From NCBI GenBank assembly GCA_963573385.1, contig CAUYLG010017860.1, forward strand, positions 1-64,000: a DNA stretch of 64,000 bases, in the 5' to 3' direction. Both the position numbers and the translations under genes were made by a program. The stretch comes from Cacajao melanocephalus (taxonomy: Eukaryota > Chordata > Mammalia > Primates > Pitheciidae). A model generated the notes under the pieces. That model saw nothing but the letters and a program-made list of their open reading frames with translations, was not told the origin of the DNA and made no database searches. This document shows positions 1 to 12,279 of the stretch, one piece after another. The first letter of the stretch is position 1; the number at the start of each line of letters is the position of its first letter.

Positions 1-1335
1 ACGTCTGGTAGAGTTCAGCTGTGAACCCATCTGGACCTGGACTTTTTTTTGGTTGGTAGGCTATTAATTGCTGCCTCAACTTCAGCCCTTGTTATTGGTC
101 TGTTCAAGGTTTCAACTTCTTCCTGGTTTAGGCTTGGGAGGTTGCAAGTGTCCAGGAATTTATCCATTTCTTCCAAGTTTACTGGCTTATGTGCATAGAG
201 TTGTTTGTGGTAATCTCTGGTTGTAGTTTGTATTTCTGTGGAGTCAGTGGTGATATCCCCTTTATCATTTTTTATTGTATCTATTTGATTCTTCTCCCCT
301 TTCTTTTTTATTAATATGGCTAGTGGTCTGTCTATTTTGTTGATCTTTTCAAAAAATCAGCTCCTGGATTTATTGATTTTTTGAAGGATGTTTTGTGTCT
401 CTATCTCCTTCAGTTCTGCTCTGATCTTAGTTATTTCTTGTCTTTGCTAGCTTTTGAGTTATTTTGATCCTGCTCCTCTAGCTCTTTCAATTTTGATAGG
501 GTGTCAATTTCAGATCTTTCCTCACTTCTCTGGTGGTCACTTATTGCTATAAATTTCCCTCTAGACAATGCTTTAAGTATGTCCCAGAGATTCTGGTACA
601 TTGTGTCTTTGTTCTCGTTGACTTCAAAGAACATCTTTATTTCTGCCTTCATTTCATTGTTTATCCAGTTGACATTTGGGAGCCAGTTGTTCAGTTTCCA
701 TGAAGTTCCATGGTTCTGAGTTAGTTTCTTAATTCTGAGTTCTAATTTGATTACCCTGTGGTCTGAGAGACTGTTTGTTATGATTTCCATTCTTTTGCAT
801 TTGCTGAGGAGTGATTTACTTCCAATTATGTGGTCAGTTTTAGAGTAGGTGCCACAGGTGCTCAGAAGAATGTATATTCTGTGGATTTGGGGTGGAGATT
901 TCTGCAGATGGCTATTAGGTCCTCTTTGTCCAGATCTGAGTTCAAGTCCTTGATATCCTTATAAATTTTCTGTCTCGTTGATCTGTCTAATATTGATAGT
1001 GGAGTGTTTAAATCTCCCACTATTATTGTGTGGGAGTCTAAGTCTCTTTGTATGTCATTAAGAACTTGCTTTACATAACTGGATGCTCCTGTATTGGGTG
1101 CGTATATATTTAGGATCATTAGCTCTTCTTGATGCATTGATCCTTTTACCATTATGTAATGCCCCCTTTGCCTCTTTTGATCTTTGTTGGTTTAAAGGCG
1201 ATTTTATCAGAGGCTAGGATTGCAACTCCTGCTTTTTTTTTGCTCTCCATTTGCTTGATAAATCTTCCCCCATCCCTTTATTTAGAGCCTATGTGTGTCC
1301 TTGCACTTGAGATGGGTTTCCTGAATACAGCACAT
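1..1335 (-). mobile_element. LINE-1 fragment, antisense (ORF2 endonuclease to start of RT)
   Basis: The minus strand carries L1 ORF2 in broken pieces. The frame 1152-862 includes the endonuclease signatures NIYAPN and GDLN (usually GDFN). The frame 790-431 begins near the SDH motif that holds the catalytic histidine and runs on into the region between endonuclease and reverse transcriptase. Frame breaks around 790-862 and 431 show it cannot make protein. The 3' part of the element lies beyond the left edge of the window. The copy stops abruptly near 1335, which fits 5' truncation. Subfamily not assigned; it looks like a primate-age L1. Confidence 0.93.
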
Positions 1336-2596
1336 TAAAAAGTATGAAAGAGCATGAATAGGCAATCTAAGATAACACCTCAAGGAACTAGAGAAACAAG
1401 AACAAACCAAGCAGAGAAAAGAAATAAAAAAGATCAGAGCAGAGCTAAATGTAACTAAGACTGAAAAAAAAATACAAAAGATAAATTAAACAAAAACTTG
1501 TTCTTTGAAAAGATAAAGAAAACTCATAGGCCATTAGTAAGATTAACCAAGAAAAGAAGAGAGAAGATCCAAATAAGCTCAGTTAGAAACAAAACAGGAG
1601 ATATTACAACCGTTCCCAAAAAAGTGCCAAAGATCATTCAAGGTTACCATAACACCTTCACATGCACAAACTAGAAAACCTAGGGGACATGGATAAAATT
1701 CTGGAAATACACAACCCTTCCAGGTTAGATCAGGAACTCCGAACAGACCAATAACAAGCAGCGAGATTGAAATTGTAACTTAAAAATTGCCAACAGCAAA
1801 AAAAAGCCAAGACCAGATGAATTCACAGCTGAATTCTATTAGACATTCAAAGAAAATTGGTTCTAATCCTACTAAAAATATTTCATTATATAGGAAAAGA
1901 GGGAATCTTCCCTAAATTATTCGATGAAGCCAGTATCAACCTACTATCAAAACTAGGAAAGGACATAACAACAACAACAAAAACTACAGACCAATATTCC
2001 TGATGAACATAAATGAAAAAAATTTGAACAAAATACTAGCCAACCAAATCCAACAGCATATAAAAGAGATAATCCACCATGATCAAGTGGGCTTCATATT
2101 AGGGATGCAGTGATGGTTTAACATAAGCAAATCAATAAACATGATACAACACACAAACAGAATTAAAAACAAAAATTACACAATTATCTCAATAGCTGCA
2201 GAAAAAGCATTTGACAAAATCTAGCATCCCTTTTCAATTAAAACCCTCAGCAAATCAGCATAGAAGGGGCATATCTTAAGATTAAAATCCATCTATGACA
2301 AACCCACAGCAAACATCATATTGAATGGCAAAAGGAGAAAGCATTCCCCCTGAGAACTGGAATAAGACATAGATGCCCACTTTCATCACTTCTATTCAGC
2401 ATAGCACTGGAAGTCCTAGCCAGAGCAATCAGACAAGAGAAAGAAATAAAGGGCATCCATACTGCCTAAAGCAATCCACAAATCCAATGCAATTTTCATC
2501 AAAATACCATTGTCATTCTTCACAGAACTAGGAAAAGTAATCCTAAACTTTATATGGAACCGAAAAAGAGCCTGCATAGCCAAAGCAAGATGAAGT

Positions 2597-2655
2597 GCAC
2601 AAACACACACACACCACCACCACCACCACCAAAAAAAAAAAAAAAAAAAAAAAAG
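2597..2655. repeat. Compound simple repeat (CA)n-(CAC)n-poly(A)
   Basis: Inside the sense L1, a short CA run is followed by CAC/ACC trinucleotides and about 24 A residues. This produces the poly-F/poly-W open frame on the opposite strand, which is not a gene. Confidence 0.9.
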
Positions 2656-3730
2656 AAATATAGAGGCTTCATTACCTGACTTCAAACTATATCACAAGTC
2701 TGTAGTCAGCAAAAAACATGGCACTGGTATGAAATAGGCACATAGACTAATGTAACAGAATACAGACCCATAAATAAACCCAAATGCTTACAGCTAACTG
2801 ATCTTTGACAAAGCAAACAAAAATATAAAGTGTGGAAAGGACATGCTATTGAACAAATGGTGCTGGGATAATTGGCAAGCCACATGTAAAAGAATAAAAC
2901 TGGATCCTAATCTCTCACCTTAGACAAAAATCAATTCAAGATGGATAAAAGACTTAAATATAAGCCCTGAAACCATAAAAATTCCAGAAGACAGCATTGG
3001 AAAAACTCTTCTAGACATTGGCTTAGGCAAAGACTTCATGACCAAGAACCCAAAAGCAAATGCAACAAAAACAAAGATAAATAGATGAGACTTAACTAAA
3101 CTAAAAAGCTTCTGCACCACAAAAGAAATCATCAGCAGAGTAAACAGACAATCTGCTGAGTGGGAGAAAATCTTCACAATCTCTGTATCTGACAAAGTAC
3201 TATTATTCAGAATCTACAAGGAACCCAAACATATCAGAAAGAATAAAACAAACAATTCCATCAAAAAGTGAGCTAAGGACATGAATAGAAAATTCTCAAT
3301 AGAAGATATACAAATGGCTAACAAACATAAAAAATGCTCAACATCATTAATGATTAAGGAAATGCAAATGAAAACCACAATGTGATACCACCTTACTCCT
3401 GCAAGAACACCCATAATAAAAAAATCAAAAAATAATAAATGTTGGTATGGATGTGATGAAAAGGGAACACCTTTACACTGTTGATGGGAACACAAACTAG
3501 TACAACCACTATGGACAACAGGGTAGAAATTCCTTAAACAACTAAAAGTATTAATAAATCTATCATTTGACCCAGCAATCCCACTCCTGGGTATCTACCC
3601 AGGGAAAAAGAAGTCATCATACAAAACAGATACTTGCACATGCATGTTTATAGCAGGGTAATTCACAATTGCAAAAATATAGAACCAGCCCAAATGCCTA
3701 TCAATCAACAAGTGGATAAATAAAATGTAG

Positions 3731-3746
3731 TATATATATATATATA
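3731..3746. repeat. (TA)8 microsatellite
   Basis: Eight perfect TA units within the 3' part of the sense L1, just before the first copy of the L1 3' end. Confidence 0.95.
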
Positions 3747-4105
3747 CCATGGAACACTACTCAGCCATAAAAAAGAGCAAAATAATGGCATTTGCAGCAA
3801 CCTGGATGGAACTGGAGACCATTATTCTAAGTGAACTCAGGAATAGAAAACCAAACATCTTATGTTCTCACTCATAAGTGGGAGCTAAGTTATGAGGATG
3901 GAAGGGCATAAGAATGATACAGTGAACTTTTGGGACTCAGATGAAAGGGTGGGAGGGAGATGAGGCATAAAAGATGACACATTGGGTACAGTGTACACTG
4001 CTCAGGTGATGGGTGCACCAAAATCTCAGAAATCACCACTAAAGAACTTATTCATATAACCAAATACCACCTGTTCCCCAAAAACCTATTGAAATTTTAA
4101 AAAAG

Positions 4106-4485
4106 AAAATGTGGTACATATATACTATGGAATGCTATTCAGCCATAAAAGGAACAAAATAATGACATTCAGAGCAATCTGGATGGAGTTGGAGACCATT
4201 CGTCTAAGTAAAGTAATTCAAGAATGGAAAACCAAACATTGTATGTTCTCACTCGTAAGTGGGAGCTAAGCTATGAGGAAACAAAGAATGATACAACGAA
4301 CTTTGGGGAACTGAGGAAGAGGGTGGGAAGGTGGTGAGGGATTAAACCCTACACGTTGGGTGCAATGTGCACTGCTCAGGTGATGGGTACACCAAAATTT
4401 CAGAAATCACCACGAAAGAACTTTCACATTTAACCAAATACCACCTATTTCCCAAAAACCTATTTAAATAAAAGATAAATAAATA
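4106..4485 (+). mobile_element. Second L1 3' end in tandem
   Basis: This piece repeats the content of about 3723-4085: the end of ORF2, the 'TATGTTCTCACTC' block, the 'GGGAGCTAAG' block and the 3' UTR ending at 'AAAAACCTATT', then an A-rich tail. The two copies differ at many sites. It is either an independent short 5'-truncated insertion at the tail of the first L1 or an old tandem duplication. Confidence 0.85.
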
Positions 4486-4486
4486 A

Positions 4487-4880
4487 TAGATTTGTATATG
4501 GTGTGAGTTAGGGGCTGAAGTTCATCTTCTCCATGTAGACATCTAATTGTGCTAAAACTTTTTAATGGAAATATTTTATTTCCCTTATTGAGTTTCTTTG
4601 GCACATTGTCAAATAAGTATGACCACAAAGTATTAGTATATTTCTGTACTATATTCTGTTTATGTATAAGTCCGCCAATATTTTTTGTTTCAAAATTATT
4701 TTGTTTATACTAGATCCTTTGCATTTCCGTACATATTTTACATTAGCTTACGACTTTCCATTTAGAAAGCCTACTGATATTTTGATTGGTATGTTTTTCA
4801 ATCTATTCATCAATATTGGGCAATGAGTATATTCAGTTTACCATTTCACAAACATGGTATATGTGCATAGTTATTTAAAT
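4487..4880 (-). mobile_element. Old LINE-1 (L1M-type), antisense ORF2
   Basis: Reading the minus strand recovers the diverged ORF2 C-terminal region. On the plus strand the antisense landmarks are 'TTTGTATATGGTGTGAG', a degraded 'CTTTGGCAC' block and 'AACATGGTATATG' near 4853. Divergence is much higher than in the L1 copies to the left. The right edge is unclear, and related old repeat sequence may continue toward 5560. Confidence 0.75.
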
Positions 4881-7800
4881 GTTTATGTCTGATAATCCAA
4901 TATCATAATTTCCTACTGATTTATTTCTACTTTATGTTTTTCTGCTGTGCTTTGGTTAATTATTGTCTTCTTGTATGCCTGATTAGTTTCGTTTGAGTAT
5001 AGACATTGTGTTGGAAAAAATAGAATGGAGTTTTAAGGTGTTCTATGATGTTCCATTAAGAATAATAGGATTTACTTTTGCTTCAGGTAGACAACTAAAC
5101 TAGAGACAGATTATATTAATCTATTAGAAATTTAGAAGACTCAAATTTTTGTTTCAGTCCTTGTGAGAACTCTTCTTTCCATTTTACTATTACTTCTAAG
5201 ATTTAGCCTTTAAGAGAGTAAGTGAAAAGCTGGCATTTTTACCAGGGTCTTTCCTTCATGGATTCTAAACTCCAAATTTTGTCTTTCTGCCTCATTGTAT
5301 CTGCCAAAGACCTGCTCAGCCTCTTGGCCATTCACATGCAACTTTTTGTTTTGAAACTGGCAATCATTTGATTTCCTTCTTCTTTCAAATCTTGATCTCG
5401 AAATTATCATTACCTTGACAGATTTCTGATCCTTTCAAGCAGATTTTTAAAAGTATTTTGTCCATGTTTTGATTTGTATTCTGCCTGATTGTTGATCTGA
5501 AACAGTTTACACTGCTATCACTCTCAGTGGAATTCTTCTTTGCAGGTATTTAGTAGGGATTTTGGAGAAGCTTTGTCGTGTGCTATCGTCAAGGTCAATT
5601 TTAAACTTGAAGTTTAGGACATGATTTTTGAAGGAGAAACCTTAAAACTTTTTATTCTAACCTGTTAATTTCATAAATGTTAATTAGAGTAAAAATTGAA
5701 AATATTTCAAACTTTTACATACATTAAGGAAATGCTGTTAGGTTCTTACTAGCAATCTTTTAACTAAGAAATATATTTATTTCTGTTTCCAGGCATGCTT
5801 TTGTATTTTCCTCTGCAATAGTAAGTTGCGGTAAGAACTGCACTGTTGACAGGATGAGTAGAGGGTATCTCTCAGAAACTCTTAATCTTCTTTGTGATCA
5901 ATTTCATTAACTTTCCTCAGATAACGCAGAATGAAAACCAGATTTCTTAGCAATGACTGGCTAACAGGTTTATTTGGTAAAAATTTTACTGAATATCTGG
6001 TGAAGGTTCTTGTTATTCCAAACCTGTTGTTGCTACTGCATAAACTTTATTTTTCCTTAAAAGTCTCTAACTTAAAATGCTTCTCCATTTTTGACATTCT
6101 GTATTGCTTTAGCTGAGACACTTTCCTTTTCTTACTTACAGCCTCATGAAACCTAATCTCTGACACTCACCACTTGGCTTGTGGCCTAATCAAGGTTTCT
6201 TTACTTCAAATCGGTTATTTCATCCTTGTAATTAGTAGAAATTTACCCCAGATTCTGGCAAAGGGCTGTTTGTAAGTTACAGTGTTCTCTGTTGTTGTGA
6301 GTGTTTATGCTTTTCTGGGTTTTTAATAGGTAATTTAGTAGAAAGAGGAAGGAGCTGTTTTTAAAATATATATATCTTTAATCAATATTGTTGATATAAA
6401 AAGGAAAGAAGATGATTAGATGAAAAGAAATGAACAACTGTGGCCCAAATTATAGCATATTTTAATCTGAAAATGCCAGGCTCTTCCAATGAATATTTTC
6501 AGGCAATAAGTGACTTGCCCCAAGTCATAAATTAAATAGACAATTATCTCCATTTGTTTAGGAAAAAATGGTCACTGCTGGAGAGCAAATAGCTTGCTAT
6601 TTTCTAGTTTGCGGTGAAGTGGACTACACTGCCCTCTAAAATAACATGCTGCAAAGGTCCACCTCTGGAGTCGAACAACAGATCCATCTTTAAAGGTCAA
6701 ATGCCACACTCAGGATATGTTCTACGATCTTCCTAAGGCAATGCTGCCTTAGAAACTAAGTTCTGTTGCTTTTAAAGTATAAATAGAGGCTCAAGATTCT
6801 GTAAACAGAAGATGAATAAACCAGCTAGGGAAAAAGGAAAGTTTGCCAAATAACACCACTAGGCCAACTCGGAGAGATGGAAGCCCTTGCTGGTATTTAT
6901 CCACACCCATTCCATGTGTCACTTCCTTTGTCATCAATGACAGTATGACTTTTCTAAATCCCATTGTAATGAGTAGTTGAAAAAAGCAGGCATTTCTTAG
7001 TAAACAAAAATTTCATATTTAAAAGGTTTCTCAGTGGGGCATTTCCGATCTATAACAAATGGCTTACGACAAATTCTAATGACGTCATGGCAACAACCAT
7101 TTAGAAAGAGGGCCAATGTATATGTCCAGGGTTACAATGCCATGGGGTATAAAGTCTGGAAGCTGGACTGTAGCCACTGGACCTAAAGCAGGCCCCTTAC
7201 TAACTGCTTTTGGAACATTTTCCCCAGCATGGGTTCAAAAACTTCCTAATGACCAGAACGGCACTAAGCACAGGTGGCTTTCTCTTAGATTTAATATGTC
7301 TTAAATGTTCTAAACGTTCGGAATGATGCCTAAAATTAACATATTGATCAATATTTTGATTAAGACACTGAAGGTATCTCTCAAAATGCAAATATTTTCT
7401 GGGAGAAGATAACAGATAATGCTGAGCATTAATAATCTATTGAAATAATTTTTCAGAGATCAGATAATGATTCATTTAGCAGAGCCCTGAGGAAATGAGA
7501 GTTAAACATGTAGTTTAGATAAGAGAGAAGTGTTGCACAAGTTCTGGGGTACTAAAACTATAAGCGAGGATTTCTACTTGATATAGAATTAATTTGCTTA
7601 CTGATGTATCTTTGGTAAATTGTCCCAGTCTTTTCTGTTTCTTTTTTATGTTTACACACTTTCATCTAACCAGAAAATCATGAGATAGGCCAATAGTTAT
7701 AATACCATGGAGTTAAAAACCAGGAACAGAGAGCCCAGCAGGAATCACAAAGGTCTTGGGATTATTTCCTAGAGTCTCAGTCTTACAAATATAGAAAGTG

Positions 7801-9039
7801 ATGGTCGAGAATTGTTCTCTTGGAATGCTGAATGTGTCAGCCTTGTTCAGAAGTGCACGCTTATACCCAAAGGTGACTCTACACCTATGTGGTCTAAAAT
7901 GTGTCTCCAAAGACCAGTCTACTAGAGAAATTGAGGTGGCTTGACATGTACCCACAGGTTTGTGGCACACTAACTGGAGGAGTGGTTACAGATGAGGCAT
8001 CACAGAGGGAAGAATCTGGGAATCATGGAGAAAGCTTTAAAGCCCTGAGAGATAAGGTAGGTGTAGGACTTGGGCAGAAAAAGGGGACCACATGACAACC
8101 AAGATGAACTATGCAACTTCATGGTTTTGTGATAGCTGGATAACGACCTAAATGTACACACTGCCTATTGCCCACTGAATACTCAGTTAATAGCTGAGAG
8201 GCAAAACTGATGTTTGTGGAATTCTACTTTAAACTTTATTTAATGTGTTAGAGGTTTGTCATTCAAAGATAATCATTTAAAAAGATCCTAACTGGAAAAC
8301 AACTTAATCTCAGTTTTAAAAATGAACTTTCTCTTAAAATAATAGAAATTCTTGCTATTCAGCCAAACAGGCATACTCAAAGGCTCATGCAACAACTTTC
8401 TTTAAGGTTTCTATCTTGAGATTCTGTGTTAACTTCTAAGATATTTTCCAGATCTAAAGTTGTATGTGCATTAGAGGTAAATTTAAAATCATCAGAATCA
8501 GAATCACACTGCTGATTAGAAAGAACCTCAGAATCAGGTGAGGAGTCCACCTCTACTGGTGATTTGATCTAATCCACACTTGGATTACTTAGTGATGGGG
8601 GGACTCATCTCATTCCATGTCTTCAGAGGGTAAGCTTCACTCTCAGGAAGCCATGCTTTGTTTATACTTTCCATTTGTTGGTCTTAGGGCTATGCCTGTG
8701 TTTTATAAAGACAATTTGATGTATTTATAAAGACAAATGTTAAAAATTTTTGAGTTGTTCCTTAGATTAAAAAGACATTGGTATAGTTTCGAGTTTTCTT
8801 TATCCATCAGATTTTCCTTCTGATAAATTATTCTTTTCATATATTGAACACAACTGGACAGGTTTTTCAGACATCCTAAGGCTTGGTATACAGGAGTACA
8901 ACTACAAAACTGAAATGACTTTTAAAATATAGTCATTTTATAGGTAATAATTACTTCAAAATTATGAATTCATGAGCAAAAATAGTCCTGGTTGTTATAG
9001 GTAAATATTTAATAAATTTAAAGCAGAAGAAGTTATTTA
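4881..9039. other. Mostly single-copy AT-rich DNA, no gene seen
   Basis: The part 4881-5560 may be the remains of a very old repeat, but I cannot name it. The rest shows no clear transposon. A possible old mammalian repeat lies around 8560-8850 (low confidence). Open frames here are at most 91 codons and resemble nothing known to me. A palindromic CRE-type site lies at 7080-7087. Confidence 0.6.
7080..7095. promoter_or_regulatory. CRE palindrome with adjacent RFX-like half-site
   Basis: TGACGTCA at 7080-7087 is a perfect cAMP-response element (CREB/ATF family). It runs directly into ATGGCAAC, which resembles the right half of an RFX/X-box site. The surrounding DNA is not a recognised repeat. 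Motif presence is seen; function is inference. Confidence 0.4.
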
Positions 9040-10290
9040 TTTATTCAGTAAATAGATATTCTTTCTGCTAAGCCCTGTGCCTTGTCTTGAAGATATAGTG
9101 GAGAAAAAGGCATAGTTACATCCTCAAGAATCTATTTTTGAAAAAAAGATAGGATAACAGGACAAAGATATTAGAGTACATCATGTTAAAGTCTACAGAA
9201 GGAAATGTGCAGTTCTACAGGGAAAGAGGAAAGCAGTCTAAAAAAGTCATAGAGGTAAGGAAGAGAGGTAAGGGAAGGGTGTGTAGGATTCAGCCTAATG
9301 AAGGCAGGCATTGTGTTGTGTTGGGCACAAGTGAATAGTGTGGAAGAACTCTCCCAAAAAGAGAGGTTATTGGGATAAAGTTTGAAAATGAGAGAAATGG
9401 CACATTAAGAAAACTACAGTTGTTTACATGTAACTTGAATTGGGAGTTTGGGGATGGAGGGGAGAAAGGGGAGAGGAGGATGGGGAGAAAGGGGAGAGGA
9501 GGATGAGGAGAAGGAAAAGGAAAGAGAAGAGAAGAGAGTTAAGAGTGGAAGTGAAGAAAAGTTGAGGACTGGGATGAAGAGTTAAGTAAGGTCATGTTAT
9601 GACAGTTTTGTAAACCATGTTAAGGACTTTAGACTTTGTCTTAAGGGCAGTGAGGGAGCTCTGAAAGGTATTAAAAGGACTTACCTTTGAGAAAGGTTGC
9701 ATTGGTTGAAAAGGATCCAGACTGGATACAGGCACATGGATCAGGAAACTGTAGGAACAATCTAGGCACGGAATGATGATGTTCTGAACCAAAGGTTGCC
9801 AGCCACGAGATGGACAGATTGGGAAAATTCTCAGTGTGATATGAAGAAGATGATTGGTGTTTTTCTCCTCTAGGTGGTGGGAGAAAAACAAGAGTCTCAA
9901 CGCCGACATCCAGGTTTCTGCTTAGGCAGCCATATCCACAAAGGTGCCATTGATCTGGGCAGGGGCGCAGTGCTGCATGGGAAGGATCAGAAGGTTGTTT
10001 TGCTTGTAGTTTTTAAGTTTGATATGTTTTGAGGAAATCTGAGTGAAAATATATAGGAATAGTTTCACTATTGGAGTCCAAAGCTCAGGAGAGAGTTTTG
10101 GGGTGGAGACATTTCTGAATCATCAACTTTTGAGTAGAAAGCAAAGCCCCATGTGTGGATCTCATTGCCTGGGAAGAGTATGAAGAGTGAGGTGACCAGG
10201 AGCCCACGGAGGGATTCCCTAGGAGGAGGTAGTCAGAGAAAGGGGAATCTTCAGAATACTCTAAGAAAGCCAGTTAGTGAACAAAAGAAT
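9040..10290 (-). mobile_element. L2 LINE, antisense, about 1.25 kb
   Basis: From left to right the plus strand follows the reverse complement of an L2 3' end: a decayed 'TATTCAGTAAATA' tail, the 'AAGCCCTGTGCC' block and, near 9625, the 'AAGGACTTTAGACTTTGTCTTAAG' type block. It then enters the region 3' of the RT domain around 10005-10120 ('AAGTTTGATATG'). The copy is ancient and highly diverged, with no usable frame. A G- and purine-rich expansion (9441-9540) lies within it. Confidence 0.7.
9441..9540 (+). repeat. G-rich purine tract with 23-bp tandem unit
   Basis: Two adjacent copies of a roughly 23-bp unit made of GGGGAGAAA and GGGGAGAGGAGGAT (9460-9505) sit in a purine-rich tract. GGGG runs begin at 9450, 9459, 9468, 9482 and 9491, with loops of 5, 5, 10 and 5 bases. 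Confidence 0.85.
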
Positions 10291-11692
10291 AACGTGCCCC
10301 CAAATGAAAGAGGCATTAGCTAAGACGTGGGAGGGCACAATGCTGCAGCTTCATCTCCACCAGCAACATCTGGGTGGCTCCAGCTCCCACTGCAGGGCCT
10401 CCTGGGACTCTAGGTCCCAAAGCATGTTCCTGGCAGCTGGCCTTGACTACCTGGGGTGTGAGAAGCTTCTTGCTATTGATTATCTTTGATTGTGTCATCT
10501 TCCTCTGTTTGGTCTTTTGGCTTTTCTATTACTTGTGTAATCAATCCCATGAATTAAATCCTCTCTATGTGAAAGATTAAAAGCAGGATCTTCTTTCTTG
10601 GATGGATCATGACTGGTAAAGAGGTTCGCACTCACAGCACCTCTCCCACTCCCTCTCCTCCTCCTAACTCTGAAGATAGTTATTTATTTTGTTTTGTTTT
10701 GTGGCCTTGCACTTACACTAACTAGGAGCAAGAAGTGCTAGAAACCTAACTGGAAGGTCTGGTTCCCACAAAAAGTTAAAATCCAGAGTTTCAGAATCAG
10801 CCTGAAAGTTTTAATTATAACAAAAACAGCCACTAAATTTTAGCCCTTGTGAGTTCAGCATTTCCTGGCTACATTGCTCAATTCCCACAAAACAATCTCC
10901 ATGCACTCTTCATATCAGAGGCAATGCATATCTCATTTGTTTCTTGGCTCTTCAGTTGTGTAGAATTCTACATGCCTGTTGGAAATACACTGAGGAATAA
11001 TGACTTTATGTTCATGACATTATCTTCTATGTGCATTTGAAAATTCCTGCCAAGTGTTCGGGGACTATGTGGTGTGCTGATTTTCGCTGGGGCACCAGAG
11101 AAGGGTAACTTTTTCTTCTATTTCAATCAAAGCCTAAAAGGAAGTAGAGACATTCTCCAAATAAGGGGTTCAGTTCTTAAATACAGTATCAATCTGTGGC
11201 CCGCAGTAAGTGCAGGGAGGGGTTTTTTTCCTACTATTTTTTATTCGTTGTTTTTCCAGTGGGACAGCTATACAAGGTAGAAAGCCATAATTCCAACCCA
11301 GTATAATTGGCAGCACCATTCTGTGAGGCCCCTGGGTTACAACACCCACAGCCTGGCAGTGCAGCTGCCGGCTTTCCTGTTTGCCAGCATTGGTCGTATT
11401 ATGGCTTGTGTGACGGCAGCACTCTTTTCTAATTCTCTTTTAGGAGGAAATAATAAAAGGATTGGAGGATACTCATTCAGCGGCTTGCAAAAAAAGACCT
11501 CAAAAATCTATTTATTATGCTGCGGTCTCTAGGGAATTTGCTTCTGGGGTTTGATTTCAACTAGATAAACTAACTAATGACGGAAAATAAGTTTCAGAAT
11601 CAAAGCTCCTCCTTCTCATTACAACCAGTCTGACAAATGTTTATAAACTCTCTCTAGTGCATCTGACCTTTAAGTAGGGTTCCTGTGGTGTG

Positions 11693-11723
<31 letters not shown>

Positions 11724-12239
11724 ACTCACTCACTCACTCCTTCTTTCCTTCTTACTTAACCCCTTTACTCTAAATAACTCCCTCTATTCCCATCATATTC
11801 AATGAATTATTTTGTTATTCTTTATTCCTTTTCTCTTCTCTTTGGCTCTAATCTCTTCTTCTCCTTGTTCCCTTTCAATTCTAAGGTCAAAAAATTAACT
11901 TTGCTCTTGGAGACCAGGAGTGCCTTAAGGTGACTCTCTTCTATCAGAAGCTCTTTTTAGCAATTTTCCCCTCTTCTCTTTGTGGTGGTCTTTTAGTTTC
12001 TCTCCACGATTAGCTGTGACCGCTTCACTGTGTTTCTTCCTTCACTATCTCCCTAGCACCATGACAGTGACTCATATTAGAAAAGATTAGATAAGAATAT
12101 GATAATTTTTCTTGAACTTGTCCCATTGTATTTCATACCAGAGCTTGTGTGTTTCCTTAGAGAAAGAATGTGTACGGCTATCATAGGTTGAGTTGGCTGA
12201 GATAGGTTGTTGTGATCATGACCCCAATGTATTCATACA
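10291..12239. other. Single-copy DNA with a (CT)n repeat, no gene seen
   Basis: I recognise no transposon in most of this interval. The part 11040-11660 is not repeat-like and has runs of dense, non-decayed-looking sequence, so it is a candidate conserved non-coding stretch. Open frames are up to 70 codons and unassigned. Confidence 0.5.
11693..11738. repeat. (CT)n followed by (CACT)n microsatellite
   Basis: About 13 CT units at 11693-11719 are followed by four CACT units at 11723-11738. Confidence 0.95.
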
Positions 12240-12279
12240 TCTCTGTATGCATGACATTTTTCATGGTGACTTTTCTGCT

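Larger units (their letters stand above)
1336..4105 (+). mobile_element. LINE-1, sense, 5'-truncated, with internal deletion
   Basis: The plus strand follows L1 ORF2 from just after the endonuclease domain through reverse transcriptase and the C-terminal region to the 3' UTR and a short A-rich tail at about 4085-4105. Many stops and shifts make it non-functional. At about 2459-2462 the sequence jumps from the middle of the RT region to a point further downstream, an internal deletion of some hundreds of bases. A microsatellite lies within it at about 2597-2655 and a (TA)8 at 3731-3746. The start region covers the same part of ORF2 as positions 1-500 of the antisense copy, so these are two separate insertions, not one element. 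Confidence 0.92.

Noticed and set aside
2416..2685. 89-codon frame with poly-F/poly-W and a Cys-Val run
   Set aside because: Antisense reading of a poly(A)/(CAC)n/(CA)n simple repeat inside L1.
2920..3495. 91- and 93-codon minus-strand frames with hydrophobic stretches
   Set aside because: Antisense readings of the sense L1 ORF2; not genes.
9592..9909. 105-codon minus-strand frame
   Set aside because: Falls inside the decayed antisense L2 and does not correspond to an intact RT frame.
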